Positions 54,643-64,000 of a stretch of DNA of 64,000 nucleotides are shown here, in pieces. This stretch comes from Pseudomonas sp. DY-1 (GTDB lineage Bacteria > Pseudomonadota > Gammaproteobacteria > Pseudomonadales > Pseudomonadaceae). Position 1 is the first letter of the stretch. Each line of letters starts with the position of its first letter. The stretch lies in assembly GCF_003626975.1 (NCBI RefSeq), contig NZ_CP032616.1:682001-746000 (forward strand), written 5' to 3'. The notes below the pieces were generated by a model, which made no database searches, had not been told where the DNA came from, and was given only the letters and a program-made list of their open reading frames with translations. The translations under genes were made by a program, and so were the position numbers.

Positions 54643-56586
54643 TCAGGCCTCCTCCAGCTCCACCAGCGCGGTGCCTTCGTTGACCAGCTCGCCCTCGGTG
54701 CAATACAGCGCCTTGACCACGCCGTCGTGGGGCGCGCGGATGCTGTGTTCCATCTTCATGGCTTCGAGCACCACCAGGGCGGTACCGGCCTCGACTTTCT
54801 GGCCGGCCTCCACCAGGACGCGCACGATACTGCCGTTCATGGGCGCCGTCAGCCCGCCGTGATGGGCGTGGCTGGCTTCCACTTCCTCGATGGGGTCGAC
54901 GCGGGTGACGCTGCGCAGTTCGCCGTTCCATTCCAGGTAGAGGTTTTCACCGCGACGGATCGCCAGGTGCTGGCGGCGCAGGCCGTCCTGCTCCAGGGTG
55001 ATCTGTTCGCCCTTGAGCTGGATCGGGCTGGCGGCGGTGCCGCGCAGGCGCACCACCTGGCGCTCGTCGCCGCAGGCCAGGTGCAGGTCGGTTTCGCTCG
55101 GCAGGCCAGCGCGCCAGCCGCTGTTGCGGCTCCAGGGAGAGTGCGGGTCGTCGCCGCGCACGCGCTCGGCTTCGCCCTGGCGGAAGGCTTCGCCAGCCAC
55201 CTGCCAGAAGGCCGGGGGCAGGGCGGTCGGGGCGGGAAGCAGCTGCTCCTGGTGACGGGCGATGAAGCCGGTGTCCAGTTCCGCCTCGGCGAAGGCCGGA
55301 TGGGCCAGTACGCGACGCAGGAAGGCCAGGTTGGTCTTGAAGCCGCCCACGGCGGTTTCGTCGAGCATCGCCAGCAGGCGTTGACGGGCTTCTTCGCGGT
55401 TCTCGCCCCAGGCGATCAGCTTGGCCAGCATCGGGTCGTAGAAGGGCGATACCTCGTCGCCTTCGGCCACACCGCTGTCCACACGACGGCCTGGGCCGGC
55501 GTTGGCTTCGCGGTAGAGGGCGAGGCGGCCGCTGGCGGGCAGGAAGTCCTGGTCCGGGTCTTCGGCATAGAGGCGCACTTCGATGGCGTGCCCGATCAGT
55601 GGCACCTGTTCCTGGGTGATGGGCAGCGCTTCACCACGAGCAACGCGAATCTGCCAGGCCACCAGGTCCAGGCCGGTGATGGCTTCGGTAACCGGGTGCT
55701 CCACTTGCAGGCGGGTGTTCATCTCCATGAAGAAGAAGTCGCCGCGTTCATCCAGCAGGAATTCCACGGTGCCCGCACCCACGTAACCGATGGCCTGGGC
55801 GGCGCGCACGGCGGACTCACCCATGGCCTTGCGGATTTCCGGCGAGAGGCCGGGCGCGGGCGCTTCTTCCACGACTTTCTGGTGACGGCGCTGGATGGAG
55901 CAATCGCGCTCGTTCAGGTACAGGCAGTTGCCATGGCTGTCGGCGAACACCTGGATTTCCACGTGGCGCGGCTTGAGGACGTACTTCTCCACCAACATGC
56001 GCGAGTCGCCAAAGGCGGACTGGGCTTCACGCTGGGCGGAGGCCAGCGCTTCGGCCAGTTCGCTTTCACGCTCGACCACCTTCATGCCCTTACCGCCGCC
56101 ACCCGCGGCGGCTTTCAGCAGCACCGGGTAGCCGATGCGTTCGGCGGCGGTGCGGAAGGTTTCCAGGTCCTGGGCTTCGCCGTGGTAGCCGGGCACCAGC
56201 GGTACGCCGGCGGCTTCCATCAGCGCTTTGGCGGCGGACTTGCTGCCCATGGCGTCGATGGCGGTGGCCGGCGGGCCAAGGAAGATCAGCCCGGCATCAG
56301 CGATGGCGCGGGCGAAACCGGCGTTCTCCGAGAGGAAACCGTAGCCGGGGTGGATGGCCTGTGCGCCGCTGGCCTTGGCGGCGGCGATCAGCTTGTCCAC
56401 CAGCAGGTAGCTTTCCGCTGGCTTGGCGCCACCCAGGTCGACGGCGATATCGGCTTCGCGCACATGGCGGGCGTTGCGGTCGATGGCGCTGTGCACGGCG
56501 ACGGTTCGGATACCCAGCGCCTTGGCAGTGCGCATGACGCGGCAGGCAATCTCACCGCGGTTGGCGATCAGCAGGGTGGTGATCAT
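54643..56586 (-). CDS. liuD: Methylcrotonyl-CoA carboxylase, biotin carboxylase/carrier subunit
   Basis: A 647-residue subunit. The biotin carboxylase part (residues 1-450) opens TTLLIANRGEIACRVMRTAK and has the ATP-grasp loop KAAAGGGGKGMKVVERESEL, HVEIQVFADSHGNCLYLNER and EMNTRLQVEHPVTEAITGLD. A middle interaction domain follows. The C-terminal carrier domain ends VVLEAMKMEHSIRAPHDGVV, with the biotinylated Lys in AMKM. It charges biotin with CO2 for the partner LiuB. The start lies 2 bases after the end of liuC, which shows tight coupling. Confidence 0.97.
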   Translation of the reverse strand: MITTLLIANRGEIACRVMRTAKALGIRTVAVHSAIDRNARHVREADIAVDLGGAKPAESYLLVDKLIAAAKASGAQAIHPGYGFLSENAGFARAIADAGLIFLGPPATAIDAMGSKSAAKALMEAAGVPLVPGYHGEAQDLETFRTAAERIGYPVLLKAAAGGGGKGMKVVERESELAEALASAQREAQSAFGDSRMLVEKYVLKPRHVEIQVFADSHGNCLYLNERDCSIQRRHQKVVEEAPAPGLSPEIRKAMGESAVRAAQAIGYVGAGTVEFLLDERGDFFFMEMNTRLQVEHPVTEAITGLDLVAWQIRVARGEALPITQEQVPLIGHAIEVRLYAEDPDQDFLPASGRLALYREANAGPGRRVDSGVAEGDEVSPFYDPMLAKLIAWGENREEARQRLLAMLDETAVGGFKTNLAFLRRVLAHPAFAEAELDTGFIARHQEQLLPAPTALPPAFWQVAGEAFRQGEAERVRGDDPHSPWSRNSGWRAGLPSETDLHLACGDERQVVRLRGTAASPIQLKGEQITLEQDGLRRQHLAIRRGENLYLEWNGELRSVTRVDPIEEVEASHAHHGGLTAPMNGSIVRVLVEAGQKVEAGTALVVLEAMKMEHSIRAPHDGVVKALYCTEGELVNEGTALVELEEA

Positions 56587-56588
56587 TG

Positions 56589-57383
56589 TTATTGCTCCTG
56601 CCAGGACGGTTTGCGTTTTTCCAGGAAGGCGCGCAGGCCCTCCTGACCTTCGGGGCTTACACGGATGCGGGCGATGGCGCTTTCGGTGTAGCGGCGCAGG
56701 TTGGGGCTGAGAACGCCACTACCGACTTCGCGCAGCAGATCCTTGGTGGCGCTCATGGCCTGCGGGCTGTTCTGCAGCAGATTGGCGGTCCAGGCCTCCA
56801 GCGCCTGATCCAGCTCCTCGGCCGGATAGCACTCGGCGAGCAGGCCGAGTTCGCGGGCACGTTCGCCGCTGAAGCGCTCGGCGGTCAGGGCATAGCGGCG
56901 CGCAGCGCGTTCACCGATGGCCTGGACCACGAAGGGGCTGATCACTGCCGGCGCAAGGCCGATACGCACTTCCGACAGGGAGAACTGCGCGTCCACCGCA
57001 CCGATGGCCATATCGCAGCAACTGATCAGGCCCAGAGCGCCCCCAAAGGCGGCGCCTTGCACCACGGCCAGGGTGGGCACCTTGAGGTGGTAGAGGTTGT
57101 ACATCAGCTCGGCCAGTTCGCGGGAATCGTCGAGGTTGGCGTTGTAGTCGAGCTGGGCGGATTCCTGCATCCAGGCCAGGTCCGCACCGGCGGAGAAATG
57201 CCGGCCACGGCCGCGCAGGATCAGGAAGCGCACCTTGCCCTGGTCCTTGATGGCGTCCAGGGCGAGGATCAGTTCGCGGATCATCCCGGCGTTGAAGGCG
57301 TTGTTCTTCTCCGGGCGGTTGAGCCAGAGGGTGGCGACGCCGTTGTCGGCGAAGTCCAGTTGCAGGGTGGTGAAGTCGGTCAT
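56589..57383 (-). CDS. liuC: 3-methylglutaconyl-CoA hydratase
   Basis: A 264-residue crotonase-family enzyme. It has the oxyanion-hole strand LRGRGRHFSAGADLAWMQES, GAAFGGALGLISCCDMAIGA with the second backbone NH and FSLSEVRIGLAPAVISPFVV with the catalytic Glu. Within the liu cluster, the assigned role is hydration of 3-methylglutaconyl-CoA to HMG-CoA; P. aeruginosa LiuC was also considered for the geranyl pathway. Length and place agree. It begins 101 bases after liuB ends, a gap occupied by a REP element. Confidence 0.94.
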   Translation of the reverse strand: MTDFTTLQLDFADNGVATLWLNRPEKNNAFNAGMIRELILALDAIKDQGKVRFLILRGRGRHFSAGADLAWMQESAQLDYNANLDDSRELAELMYNLYHLKVPTLAVVQGAAFGGALGLISCCDMAIGAVDAQFSLSEVRIGLAPAVISPFVVQAIGERAARRYALTAERFSGERARELGLLAECYPAEELDQALEAWTANLLQNSPQAMSATKDLLREVGSGVLSPNLRRYTESAIARIRVSPEGQEGLRAFLEKRKPSWQEQ

Positions 57384-57394
57384 CGTGCTCTCCT

Positions 57395-57457
57395 GTAGGA
57401 GCGAGCTTGCTCGCGATCAGCGGTGGTACCGGGGTTCGCCAGCAAGCTGGCTCCTAC
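57395..57457. repeat. REP element between liuB and liuC
   Basis: GTAGGAGCGAGCTTGCTCGCG on the left and GCCAGCAAGCTGGCTCCTAC on the right, loop about 22 bases. It combines one arm from each subtype (GAGC and CAGC), so it may be a hybrid. Confidence 0.85.
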
Positions 57458-57484
57458 GACGGCTCCACCGCTCGCAAGCAGGAG

Positions 57485-59092
<1,608 letters not shown>

Positions 59093-59131
59093 CTGGCGCG
59101 CTCCGTCGAGTGTCTGTGCCGGCGCTTTCCT

Positions 59132-59183
59132 GTAGGAGCCAGCTTGCTGGCGAAGCCTTGTTCGCAAGCAAGCTGGCTCCTAC
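59132..59183. repeat. REP element between liuA and liuB
   Basis: GTAGGAGCCAGCTTGCTGGCG on the left and GCAAGCAAGCTGGCTCCTAC on the right, with a short loop. It interrupts the otherwise continuous liu operon. Confidence 0.9.
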
Positions 59184-59201
59184 AGGGGCTCGGTGTGGCG
59201 A

Positions 59202-60365
59202 TCAGCGGGTTTCGTTGTACAGCTCGCGGCCGATCAGCATGCGGCGGATTTCGCTGGTGCCGGCGCCGATCTCGTAGAGCTTGGCGTCACGCAGCAGGCG
59301 GCCCGCCGGGTACTCGTTGGTGTAGCCGTTGCCGCCCAGCAGCTGGATGGTGTCCAGGGCCATCTTGGTGGCCATTTCGGCGGTATAGAGAATCACTGCA
59401 GCTGCGTCCTTGCGCGATTCCTCGCCGCGGTCGCAGGCCTTGGCCACGGTGTACAGGTAGGACTTGGAGGCATTCATGCCGGCGTACATGTCGGCCAGCT
59501 TGCCCTGCACCAGTTGGAATTCGCCGATGGACTGCTTGAACTGCTGGCGCTCGTGCACATAGGGCAGCACTACGTCCATGCAGGCGGTCATGATCCCGGT
59601 CGGGCCGCCGGAGAGCACGGTACGCTCGTAGTCCAGGCCGCTCATCAATACGGCCACGCCACGGCCTTCCGCACCGAGGACGTTTTCTTCCGGCACCTCA
59701 ACGTCTTCGAACACCAGCTCGCAGGTGTTGGAACCGCGCATCCCCAGCTTGTCCAGCTTCTGGTGGCGGGAGAAGCCCTTGAAGTCGCGCTCGACGATGA
59801 AGGCAGTCATGCCACGCGAGCCAGCGTTGACGTCGGTCTTGGCGTAGATCACGTAGGTGTTGGCGTCCGGGCCGTTGGTGATCCACATCTTGTTGCCGTT
59901 GAGTACGTAGCGGTCGCCTTTCTTATCGGCGCGCAGCTTCATCGACACTACGTCCGAGCCGGCGTTGGGTTCGCTCATGGCCAGCGCGCCGACGTGTTCG
60001 CCGGAGCACAGCTTGGGCAGATACTTGAGTTTCTGCTCGTGAGTGCCGTTCTTGCGGATCTGGTTGAGGCACAGGTTGGAGTGGGCACCGTAGGACAGGC
60101 CGACCGAGGCGGACGCGCGGCTGATCTCTTCCATGGCTACAACGTGAGCCAGGTAGCCCATGTTGGTGCCGCCGTACTCCTCTTCCACGGTCATGCCCAG
60201 CAGGCCCATGTCGCCGAACTTGCGCCACATGTCCATGGGGAACTCGTTATCGCGGTCGATCTGAGCGGCACGCGGGGCCAACTCGGCTTGAGCGAACTGA
60301 TAGACGGAGTCGCGCAGCATGTCGATGGTCTCGCCGAGACCGAAGTTGAGAGTGGGATAGCTCAT
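59202..60365 (-). CDS. liuA: Isovaleryl-CoA dehydrogenase
   Basis: A 387-residue FAD acyl-CoA dehydrogenase. The start at 60365 gives [20 protein letters not shown]. It has [20 protein letters not shown] and [20 protein letters not shown] of the middle domain, and the C-terminal [20 protein letters not shown] with [20 protein letters not shown]. The catalytic Glu position of isovaleryl-type enzymes, in [14 protein letters not shown], is conserved. It oxidises isovaleryl-CoA to 3-methylcrotonyl-CoA and is the first structural gene after liuR, 42 bases from it. Confidence 0.96.
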   Translation of the reverse strand: MSYPTLNFGLGETIDMLRDSVYQFAQAELAPRAAQIDRDNEFPMDMWRKFGDMGLLGMTVEEEYGGTNMGYLAHVVAMEEISRASASVGLSYGAHSNLCLNQIRKNGTHEQKLKYLPKLCSGEHVGALAMSEPNAGSDVVSMKLRADKKGDRYVLNGNKMWITNGPDANTYVIYAKTDVNAGSRGMTAFIVERDFKGFSRHQKLDKLGMRGSNTCELVFEDVEVPEENVLGAEGRGVAVLMSGLDYERTVLSGGPTGIMTACMDVVLPYVHERQQFKQSIGEFQLVQGKLADMYAGMNASKSYLYTVAKACDRGEESRKDAAAVILYTAEMATKMALDTIQLLGGNGYTNEYPAGRLLRDAKLYEIGAGTSEIRRMLIGRELYNETR

Positions 60366-60407
60366 CGTTACACCTGTGCTTGTCATTGTCGGTGAGTGGG
60401 GGAGGGG

Positions 60408-60806
60408 TCAGGCGTTGACGCCCTGTTTGCGTTCGGTTTCAGCCATGGCCGCCAGGCAGCGTTCCTCGGCCGTATCCAGTTCCAGCTGCATCTGCTGGAT
60501 ATCCAGCAGTTGCTGTTCAAGTTGCGCGCGGCGCGCGGCGATCTTGTCCATGAAGGTTTGCAGCTGCTTGCGGTTGCCGCTGCTGGGGTCGTAGAGGTCG
60601 ATCAGCTCCTTGCATTCGGCAAGGGAGAAACCGATGCGCTTGCCGCGCAGGATGAGCTTCAGCGCCACCAGGTCCTTCGGGCTGTAGATGCGTTCCTGGC
60701 CTCGGCGCTCGGGGCTGAGCATGCCTTGCTCCTCATAGAAGCGGATGGCGCGGGTGGTGACGTCCAGTTCGCGGGCCAGGTCGGAGATGCTGTAAGTGGT
60801 GGGCAT
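60408..60806 (-). CDS. liuR: LiuR, MerR-family regulator of leucine/isovalerate use
   Basis: A 132-residue MerR protein. It starts [20 protein letters not shown] with the winged helix [20 protein letters not shown] and a long dimerisation helix ([20 protein letters not shown]). The C-terminus lacks the Cys of metal sensors, as in the LiuR branch that senses a branched-chain acyl-CoA intermediate. A perfect palindrome lies upstream at 60830-60845. It heads the liuRABCDE unit and probably represses it until an intermediate binds. Confidence 0.93.
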   Translation of the reverse strand: MPTTYSISDLARELDVTTRAIRFYEEQGMLSPERRGQERIYSPKDLVALKLILRGKRIGFSLAECKELIDLYDPSSGNRKQLQTFMDKIAARRAQLEQQLLDIQQMQLELDTAEERCLAAMAETERKQGVNA

Positions 60807-60829
60807 TGTCAGGGCTCGTGGTGTTTACC

Positions 60830-60845
60830 TTTACGTTAACGTAAA
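60830..60845. promoter_or_regulatory. LiuR operator (perfect palindrome)
   Basis: TTTACGTTAACGTAAA, a 16-base perfect palindrome 24 bases before the liuR start. MerR-family operators and the recalled LiuR motif share this TTACGTnnACGTAA form. It is 178 bases from the divergent sigma-54 regulator, which could also be affected. Confidence 0.85.
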
Positions 60846-61023
60846 CCTGTGCCAACCTGACTGTCAACTGCGCACCGCAATGGCAGACGACCGCCGGAAT
60901 GGCTTGATACTTGCTCCTTGCAGGGGAGTGGCGCCGCTCTTTACGGACGCGGGCCGGGGGTGTAGACATTCAAGGCGTGCGACTGACCGCCGGACCATGC
61001 CGGGGCGCACGCTGGAGCGAGAG

Positions 61024-62931
61024 ATGGCGCAAGACATTCGAATAAAAACCGCTGCCGATCCACTGCACGAGTCGCGGCAGGCTCGACTGAAACTGGCCAG
61101 CGAGGGTGAACTGCCCCAAGGCGTGCTGCGTGACGAAATCGACGCCTCCTGGCGGCGCAGCCTGGGCCATGGCCTCAATTGTCTGGAAGGCGATCAGGTG
61201 GGCCTGGAACAGGGCCACGACCTGCAATTGCTGCTGGACAGCAACCGCCTGCTGATCGACGCCGCCACCCCGGAGCTGGAATACCTGGTCAGCCAACAGG
61301 GCAAGGGTGGGCTGATCATCCTCGGCGACGCCCAGGCCAACGTCCTGGCCATCGAGGGCCAGACCGAATTCCTCAAGACTTTCGGCCTGCGTGACCTCAA
61401 GCCCGGCAGCTGCTGGAGCGAATCCTTGCGCGGCACCAACGCCATCGGCACCGCGGTGGTCGAAGGGCGCCCGACGCTGATCAACTGCGGCGAGCATTAC
61501 CTCGATCGACTCAGCCCGTTTTCCTGTACCTCGGTACCCCTGCGCGATCCCCAGGGGCGTGTGGTGGGTGTGCTCGACCTGACCCGTGAAGGTGTCATGG
61601 CGCAGCCCCAGGACAACCTCTCCACCCTGATGCTGGCGGCGGGCAACATCGAGAGCCGGATGTTCGGCCTCTGCTACCCCGACCATCTGGTGCTGGCCTT
61701 CCACAACCGTCCGCAGTACCTCGGCAGCGCCTGGCACGGCCTGCTGGCGCTGAGCCTCGACGGCGAAGTGCTGGCTGCCAACGAACGTGCCTGCGACCTC
61801 TTGCAGGTACGCCGTGAATCCCTGGTGGGGCGTCGTTCCAGTGACCTCATCGGCGAGCGCTCGCCGCAGTTCATCGCGCGGCTGCTGCAGGGGGGCGTGA
61901 GCAGCGTGCAGACCGCCAAGGGCGAGTTCTTCTTCCGTGCCTTGCAGGTGCCTCGCCACACCAACCTGAGTGGTCCTGCACCCACAGCCAAGGCGCCGTC
62001 CGCGCAGAAGGCCCAGATACTCGAAGAACTGGCTGGCCGCGACAGCCGCTTCGCCCGTGCCCTGCGTATGGCCCGCCAGGGGCTGGCCAACGAGCTGCCA
62101 GTGCTGCTACTGGGTGAAACCGGCACCGGCAAGGAAGTGGTCGCCCGCGCGCTGCACCAGTCTGGCCCGCGCGCCGACAAACCCTTCGTGGCGGTGAACT
62201 GCGCCGCCATCCCCGAGGGGCTGATCGAATCCGAGCTCTTTGGCTACCGTGAAGGCGCCTTCACCGGTTCGCGCCGTGGCGGCATGGTCGGCCGGCTGAT
62301 GCAGGCCCATGGCGGCACCCTGTTCCTCGATGAGATCGGCGACATGCCGCTGAGCCTGCAGGCGCGCCTTCTGCGTGTGCTGCAAGAGCGCAAGGTGGCG
62401 CCGCTCGGTGCCGGCGAAGAGCAGGACATCGACGTCGCGGTGATCTGCGCGACCCACCGCGACCTCAAGCGTCTGGTGCAGGAAAAACACTTCCGCGAAG
62501 ACCTCTACTACCGCATCAACGGCGTCAGCCTGCGCCTGCCGGCCCTGCGCGAGCGCGACGACCTGGCCGGGATGATCAGCGGCGTGCTGCACAAGTTCGG
62601 CGCCACCAACGTCAGCCTCGACAAGGACCTCACCGAGCTGCTCGCCGGTTACGACTGGCCAGGCAATATTCGCCAGCTGGAAATGGTCCTGCGCTCGGCC
62701 CTGGCCATGCGCGAGGAGGGCGAGAAGGTCCTCGGCCTCGACCACCTCACCGACAGCCTGCTGGACGAACTGACCGCCAGTTGCCGCCAGCCCGGCAGCA
62801 TCCGCGAGAACGAGCTGGAGCTGATCCGTGGCGCGCTGGACCGCCACCAGGGCAATGTCTCGGCCGCCGCCGATTCTCTCGGCATCAGCCGCGCGACCCT
62901 GTATCGCAAGTTGAAGCAGCTGCGCGGATGA
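61024..62931 (+). CDS. Sigma-54-dependent activator of the AcoR type
   Basis: A 635-residue enhancer-binding protein; the start at 61024 follows GGAGCGAGAG. The N-terminal part, about residues 20-220, is a GAF-type sensor ([40 protein letters not shown]). A PAS-like segment follows ([19 protein letters not shown]). The AAA+ domain has Walker A GETGTGKE (about 364-371), the sigma-54 contact loop GAFTGSR (about 411) and [21 protein letters not shown] Fis-type helix-turn-helix ends it ([20 protein letters not shown]). It resembles the acetoin regulator AcoR, but the target here is unknown. Sigma-54 activators often control genes nearby; the following ABC gene is a candidate. Confidence 0.93.
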   Translation: MAQDIRIKTAADPLHESRQARLKLASEGELPQGVLRDEIDASWRRSLGHGLNCLEGDQVGLEQGHDLQLLLDSNRLLIDAATPELEYLVSQQGKGGLIILGDAQANVLAIEGQTEFLKTFGLRDLKPGSCWSESLRGTNAIGTAVVEGRPTLINCGEHYLDRLSPFSCTSVPLRDPQGRVVGVLDLTREGVMAQPQDNLSTLMLAAGNIESRMFGLCYPDHLVLAFHNRPQYLGSAWHGLLALSLDGEVLAANERACDLLQVRRESLVGRRSSDLIGERSPQFIARLLQGGVSSVQTAKGEFFFRALQVPRHTNLSGPAPTAKAPSAQKAQILEELAGRDSRFARALRMARQGLANELPVLLLGETGTGKEVVARALHQSGPRADKPFVAVNCAAIPEGLIESELFGYREGAFTGSRRGGMVGRLMQAHGGTLFLDEIGDMPLSLQARLLRVLQERKVAPLGAGEEQDIDVAVICATHRDLKRLVQEKHFREDLYYRINGVSLRLPALRERDDLAGMISGVLHKFGATNVSLDKDLTELLAGYDWPGNIRQLEMVLRSALAMREEGEKVLGLDHLTDSLLDELTASCRQPGSIRENELELIRGALDRHQGNVSAAADSLGISRATLYRKLKQLRG

Positions 62932-62939
62932 CATTTCCT

Positions 62940-63034
62940 GTAGGAGCGAATTCATTCGCGAAGGACCGCGCAGCGGTCCATGGCATCAGCCGCGAACCTG
63001 TCACCCGAATCGCGAATGAATTCGCTCCCACTAC
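62940..63034. repeat. REP-like element between the sigma-54 regulator and the ABC gene
   Basis: GTAGGAGCGAATTCATTCGCG at the left and CGCGAATGAATTCGCTCCCAC at the right, with GGACCGCGCAGCGGTCC as an inner hairpin. The arms combine the GTAGGAGC start with the GAATTCATTCG core of the other family. Confidence 0.85.
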
Positions 63035-63058
63035 AGCCAACCGACATTCCGGCATTCC

Positions 63059-64000
63059 ATGACCCGCCTCTTCCTCAAACTGGTGGAAACCAGCGACCCT
63101 GACCTGTTGCGCCGTGCCCTGGCCTGGCTCTATGGCTTCGTGCGCCCGCAATTGCGCGCCATCCTGGTGTTGCTGGGCCTGTCCCTGGCCGCATCCCTGC
63201 TGGTGCTGGCCCAGCCCTGGCTGACCAAGACCCTGATCGACGACGGCTTGTTGGCCAAGGACTTCGGCATGCTGGTGCAGGTGGCCGTGGCGATGATCGC
63301 CGTCGGCATCCTCGGCACGGTGCTGTCCGGCATCAACCGCTATCTGCACACGCGGCTTTCCGGACGCATCCTTTTTGCCCTGCGAGATGACCTTTATCGC
63401 CACCTCCAGCAGCTTTCGCCCGCCTTCTATGGGCGCAAGCGCATCGGCGACATCCTTTCCCGACTGGATGGCGATGTAGCGGAGATCCAGCGTTTCGCCG
63501 TGGATTCACTGTTCTCCGCCGTCTCCAGCGTCATTGGCCTGATCGGCGCAGTGGCGCTCATGTTGCTGCTGTCCTGGCAGCTGTCGTTGCTGCTGGCGCT
63601 GTTGATCCCCATCGAAGTGCTCTGGCTGCGCTGGATGCGGCGCAAGGTGGAACGGGAAGTGCGCAGCCTGCGCGAGCGCTCGGCAGACGTGTCCTCCTTC
63701 CTGGTGGAAACCCTGCCGGCGATGAAGTTCATCCAGGCCGCGGGCCAGCAAAAGCGCGAATCCGGTCGTCTGGAAGGTCTGGGCCAGGGCTATATGAGCC
63801 AGTTGCTGCGGGTGCAGGTCACTGAGTTCTTCACTCACGCCGTGCCCGGCACGCTCACCTCGCTGTCCCGCGCCTGCGCATTCCTTATAGGCGGCTACTG
63901 GGTGATCCAGGGCACCTGGCAACTGGGCGCGCTGATCGCCTTTTCCACCTATCTCGGCATGGCCGTCGGGCCGGTGCAGAGCTTGCTGGGGCTGTATGTC
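63059..64000 (+). CDS. ABC transporter with fused permease (type 1 exporter), N-terminal part
   Basis: The frame opens at 63059 and runs off the window; 314 residues are seen. They form a type 1 exporter membrane domain with MTRLFLKLVETSDPDLLRRA, about five helices (IIe-rich segments such as AILVLLGLSLAASLLVLAQP), the intracellular coupling region DDLYRHLQQLSPAFYGRKRI and GDILSRLDGDVAEIQRFAVD. The ATPase half must lie outside. The substrate is unknown. The start lacks a good ribosome binding site. Members of this class export lipids, peptides or siderophore-like compounds. Confidence 0.85.
   Translation, partial: MTRLFLKLVETSDPDLLRRALAWLYGFVRPQLRAILVLLGLSLAASLLVLAQPWLTKTLIDDGLLAKDFGMLVQVAVAMIAVGILGTVLSGINRYLHTRLSGRILFALRDDLYRHLQQLSPAFYGRKRIGDILSRLDGDVAEIQRFAVDSLFSAVSSVIGLIGAVALMLLLSWQLSLLLALLIPIEVLWLRWMRRKVEREVRSLRERSADVSSFLVETLPAMKFIQAAGQQKRESGRLEGLGQGYMSQLLRVQVTEFFTHAVPGTLTSLSRACAFLIGGYWVIQGTWQLGALIAFSTYLGMAVGPVQSLLGLYV

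Noticed and set aside
54727..56646. Long plus-strand open frame opposite liuD
   Set aside because: The frame mirrors liuD; biotin carboxylase motifs prove the minus strand is coding.

Overview
The window looks like a chromosome segment of a high-GC Pseudomonas (P. resinovorans / P. aeruginosa-type lineage). Evidence is the tal - small regulator - dusA start, the dhcR-dhcAB-atoB-atoE ketone-body cluster, the complete liuRABCDE leucine/isovalerate cluster, GGAG-type ribosome binding sites and Pseudomonas-type REP elements. The assignment comes from gene content and recalled gene orders; no search was run.

Region 1 (1-1.86 kb) is core: tal (partial), a one-domain Fur-like regulator and dusA. 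Region 2 (about 1.77-21.43 kb) is an integrated element in the 5' end of dusA. A 48-bp dusA sequence at 1771-1818 recurs at 21382-21429 in the same orientation with one mismatch, and the upstream regions beyond both copies are also related. The cargo is a copper-handling island. It holds a secreted beta-propeller protein, decayed tlpA/ccdA genes, a YVTN-propeller/Met-rich/DUF2933/methyltransferase group, DUF411 with a His-rich cytochrome c, copA-small Met/His protein-copB, a ptrA-like gene, a bufferin RiPP operon (bufA-bufB-bufC), copZ, a DsbG-like protein, a Cu+ P-type ATPase, a stop-interrupted DUF2933 gene, copR and a broken copS. Three near-identical TTACA-N4-TGTAA boxes sit before ptrA/copA, bufA and copR, and probably form one CopR regulon. 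No integrase is visible and copS is frameshifted and truncated, so the element looks old and probably immobile.

Region 3 (21.7-45.6 kb) is mostly core or housekeeping. It has a secreted TPR protein, a flavin-reductase-like protein, a PEGLPA-type cation ATPase, an HBM-type chemoreceptor, a GST, a YadGH-type ABC exporter, an RND pump with its adaptor, a minus-strand group (glycolipid-binding, DUF2834, MmcQ/YjbR, MFS), a LysR regulator, DUF1993, azoR, ybiT, two small proteins, a parvulin, a PilU-like ATPase and a DJ-1/PfpI protein.

Region 4 (45.7-60.9 kb) is a catabolic block. Acetoacetyl-CoA synthetase, dhcR, dhcA-dhcB, atoB and atoE handle acetoacetate-type ketoacids. liuE-D-C-B-A-R takes isovaleryl-CoA to acetoacetate plus acetyl-CoA, so the two clusters are metabolically connected. 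A perfect 16-bp palindrome upstream of liuR is the likely LiuR operator. Region 5 (61-64 kb) holds an AcoR-type sigma-54 activator and the start of an ABC transporter/permease that runs off the window.

REP-type inverted repeats (GTAGGAGC/GTAGGGGCG families) punctuate the core regions, and I found none inside the copper island. No tRNA, rRNA, CRISPR array or intact transposase was seen.
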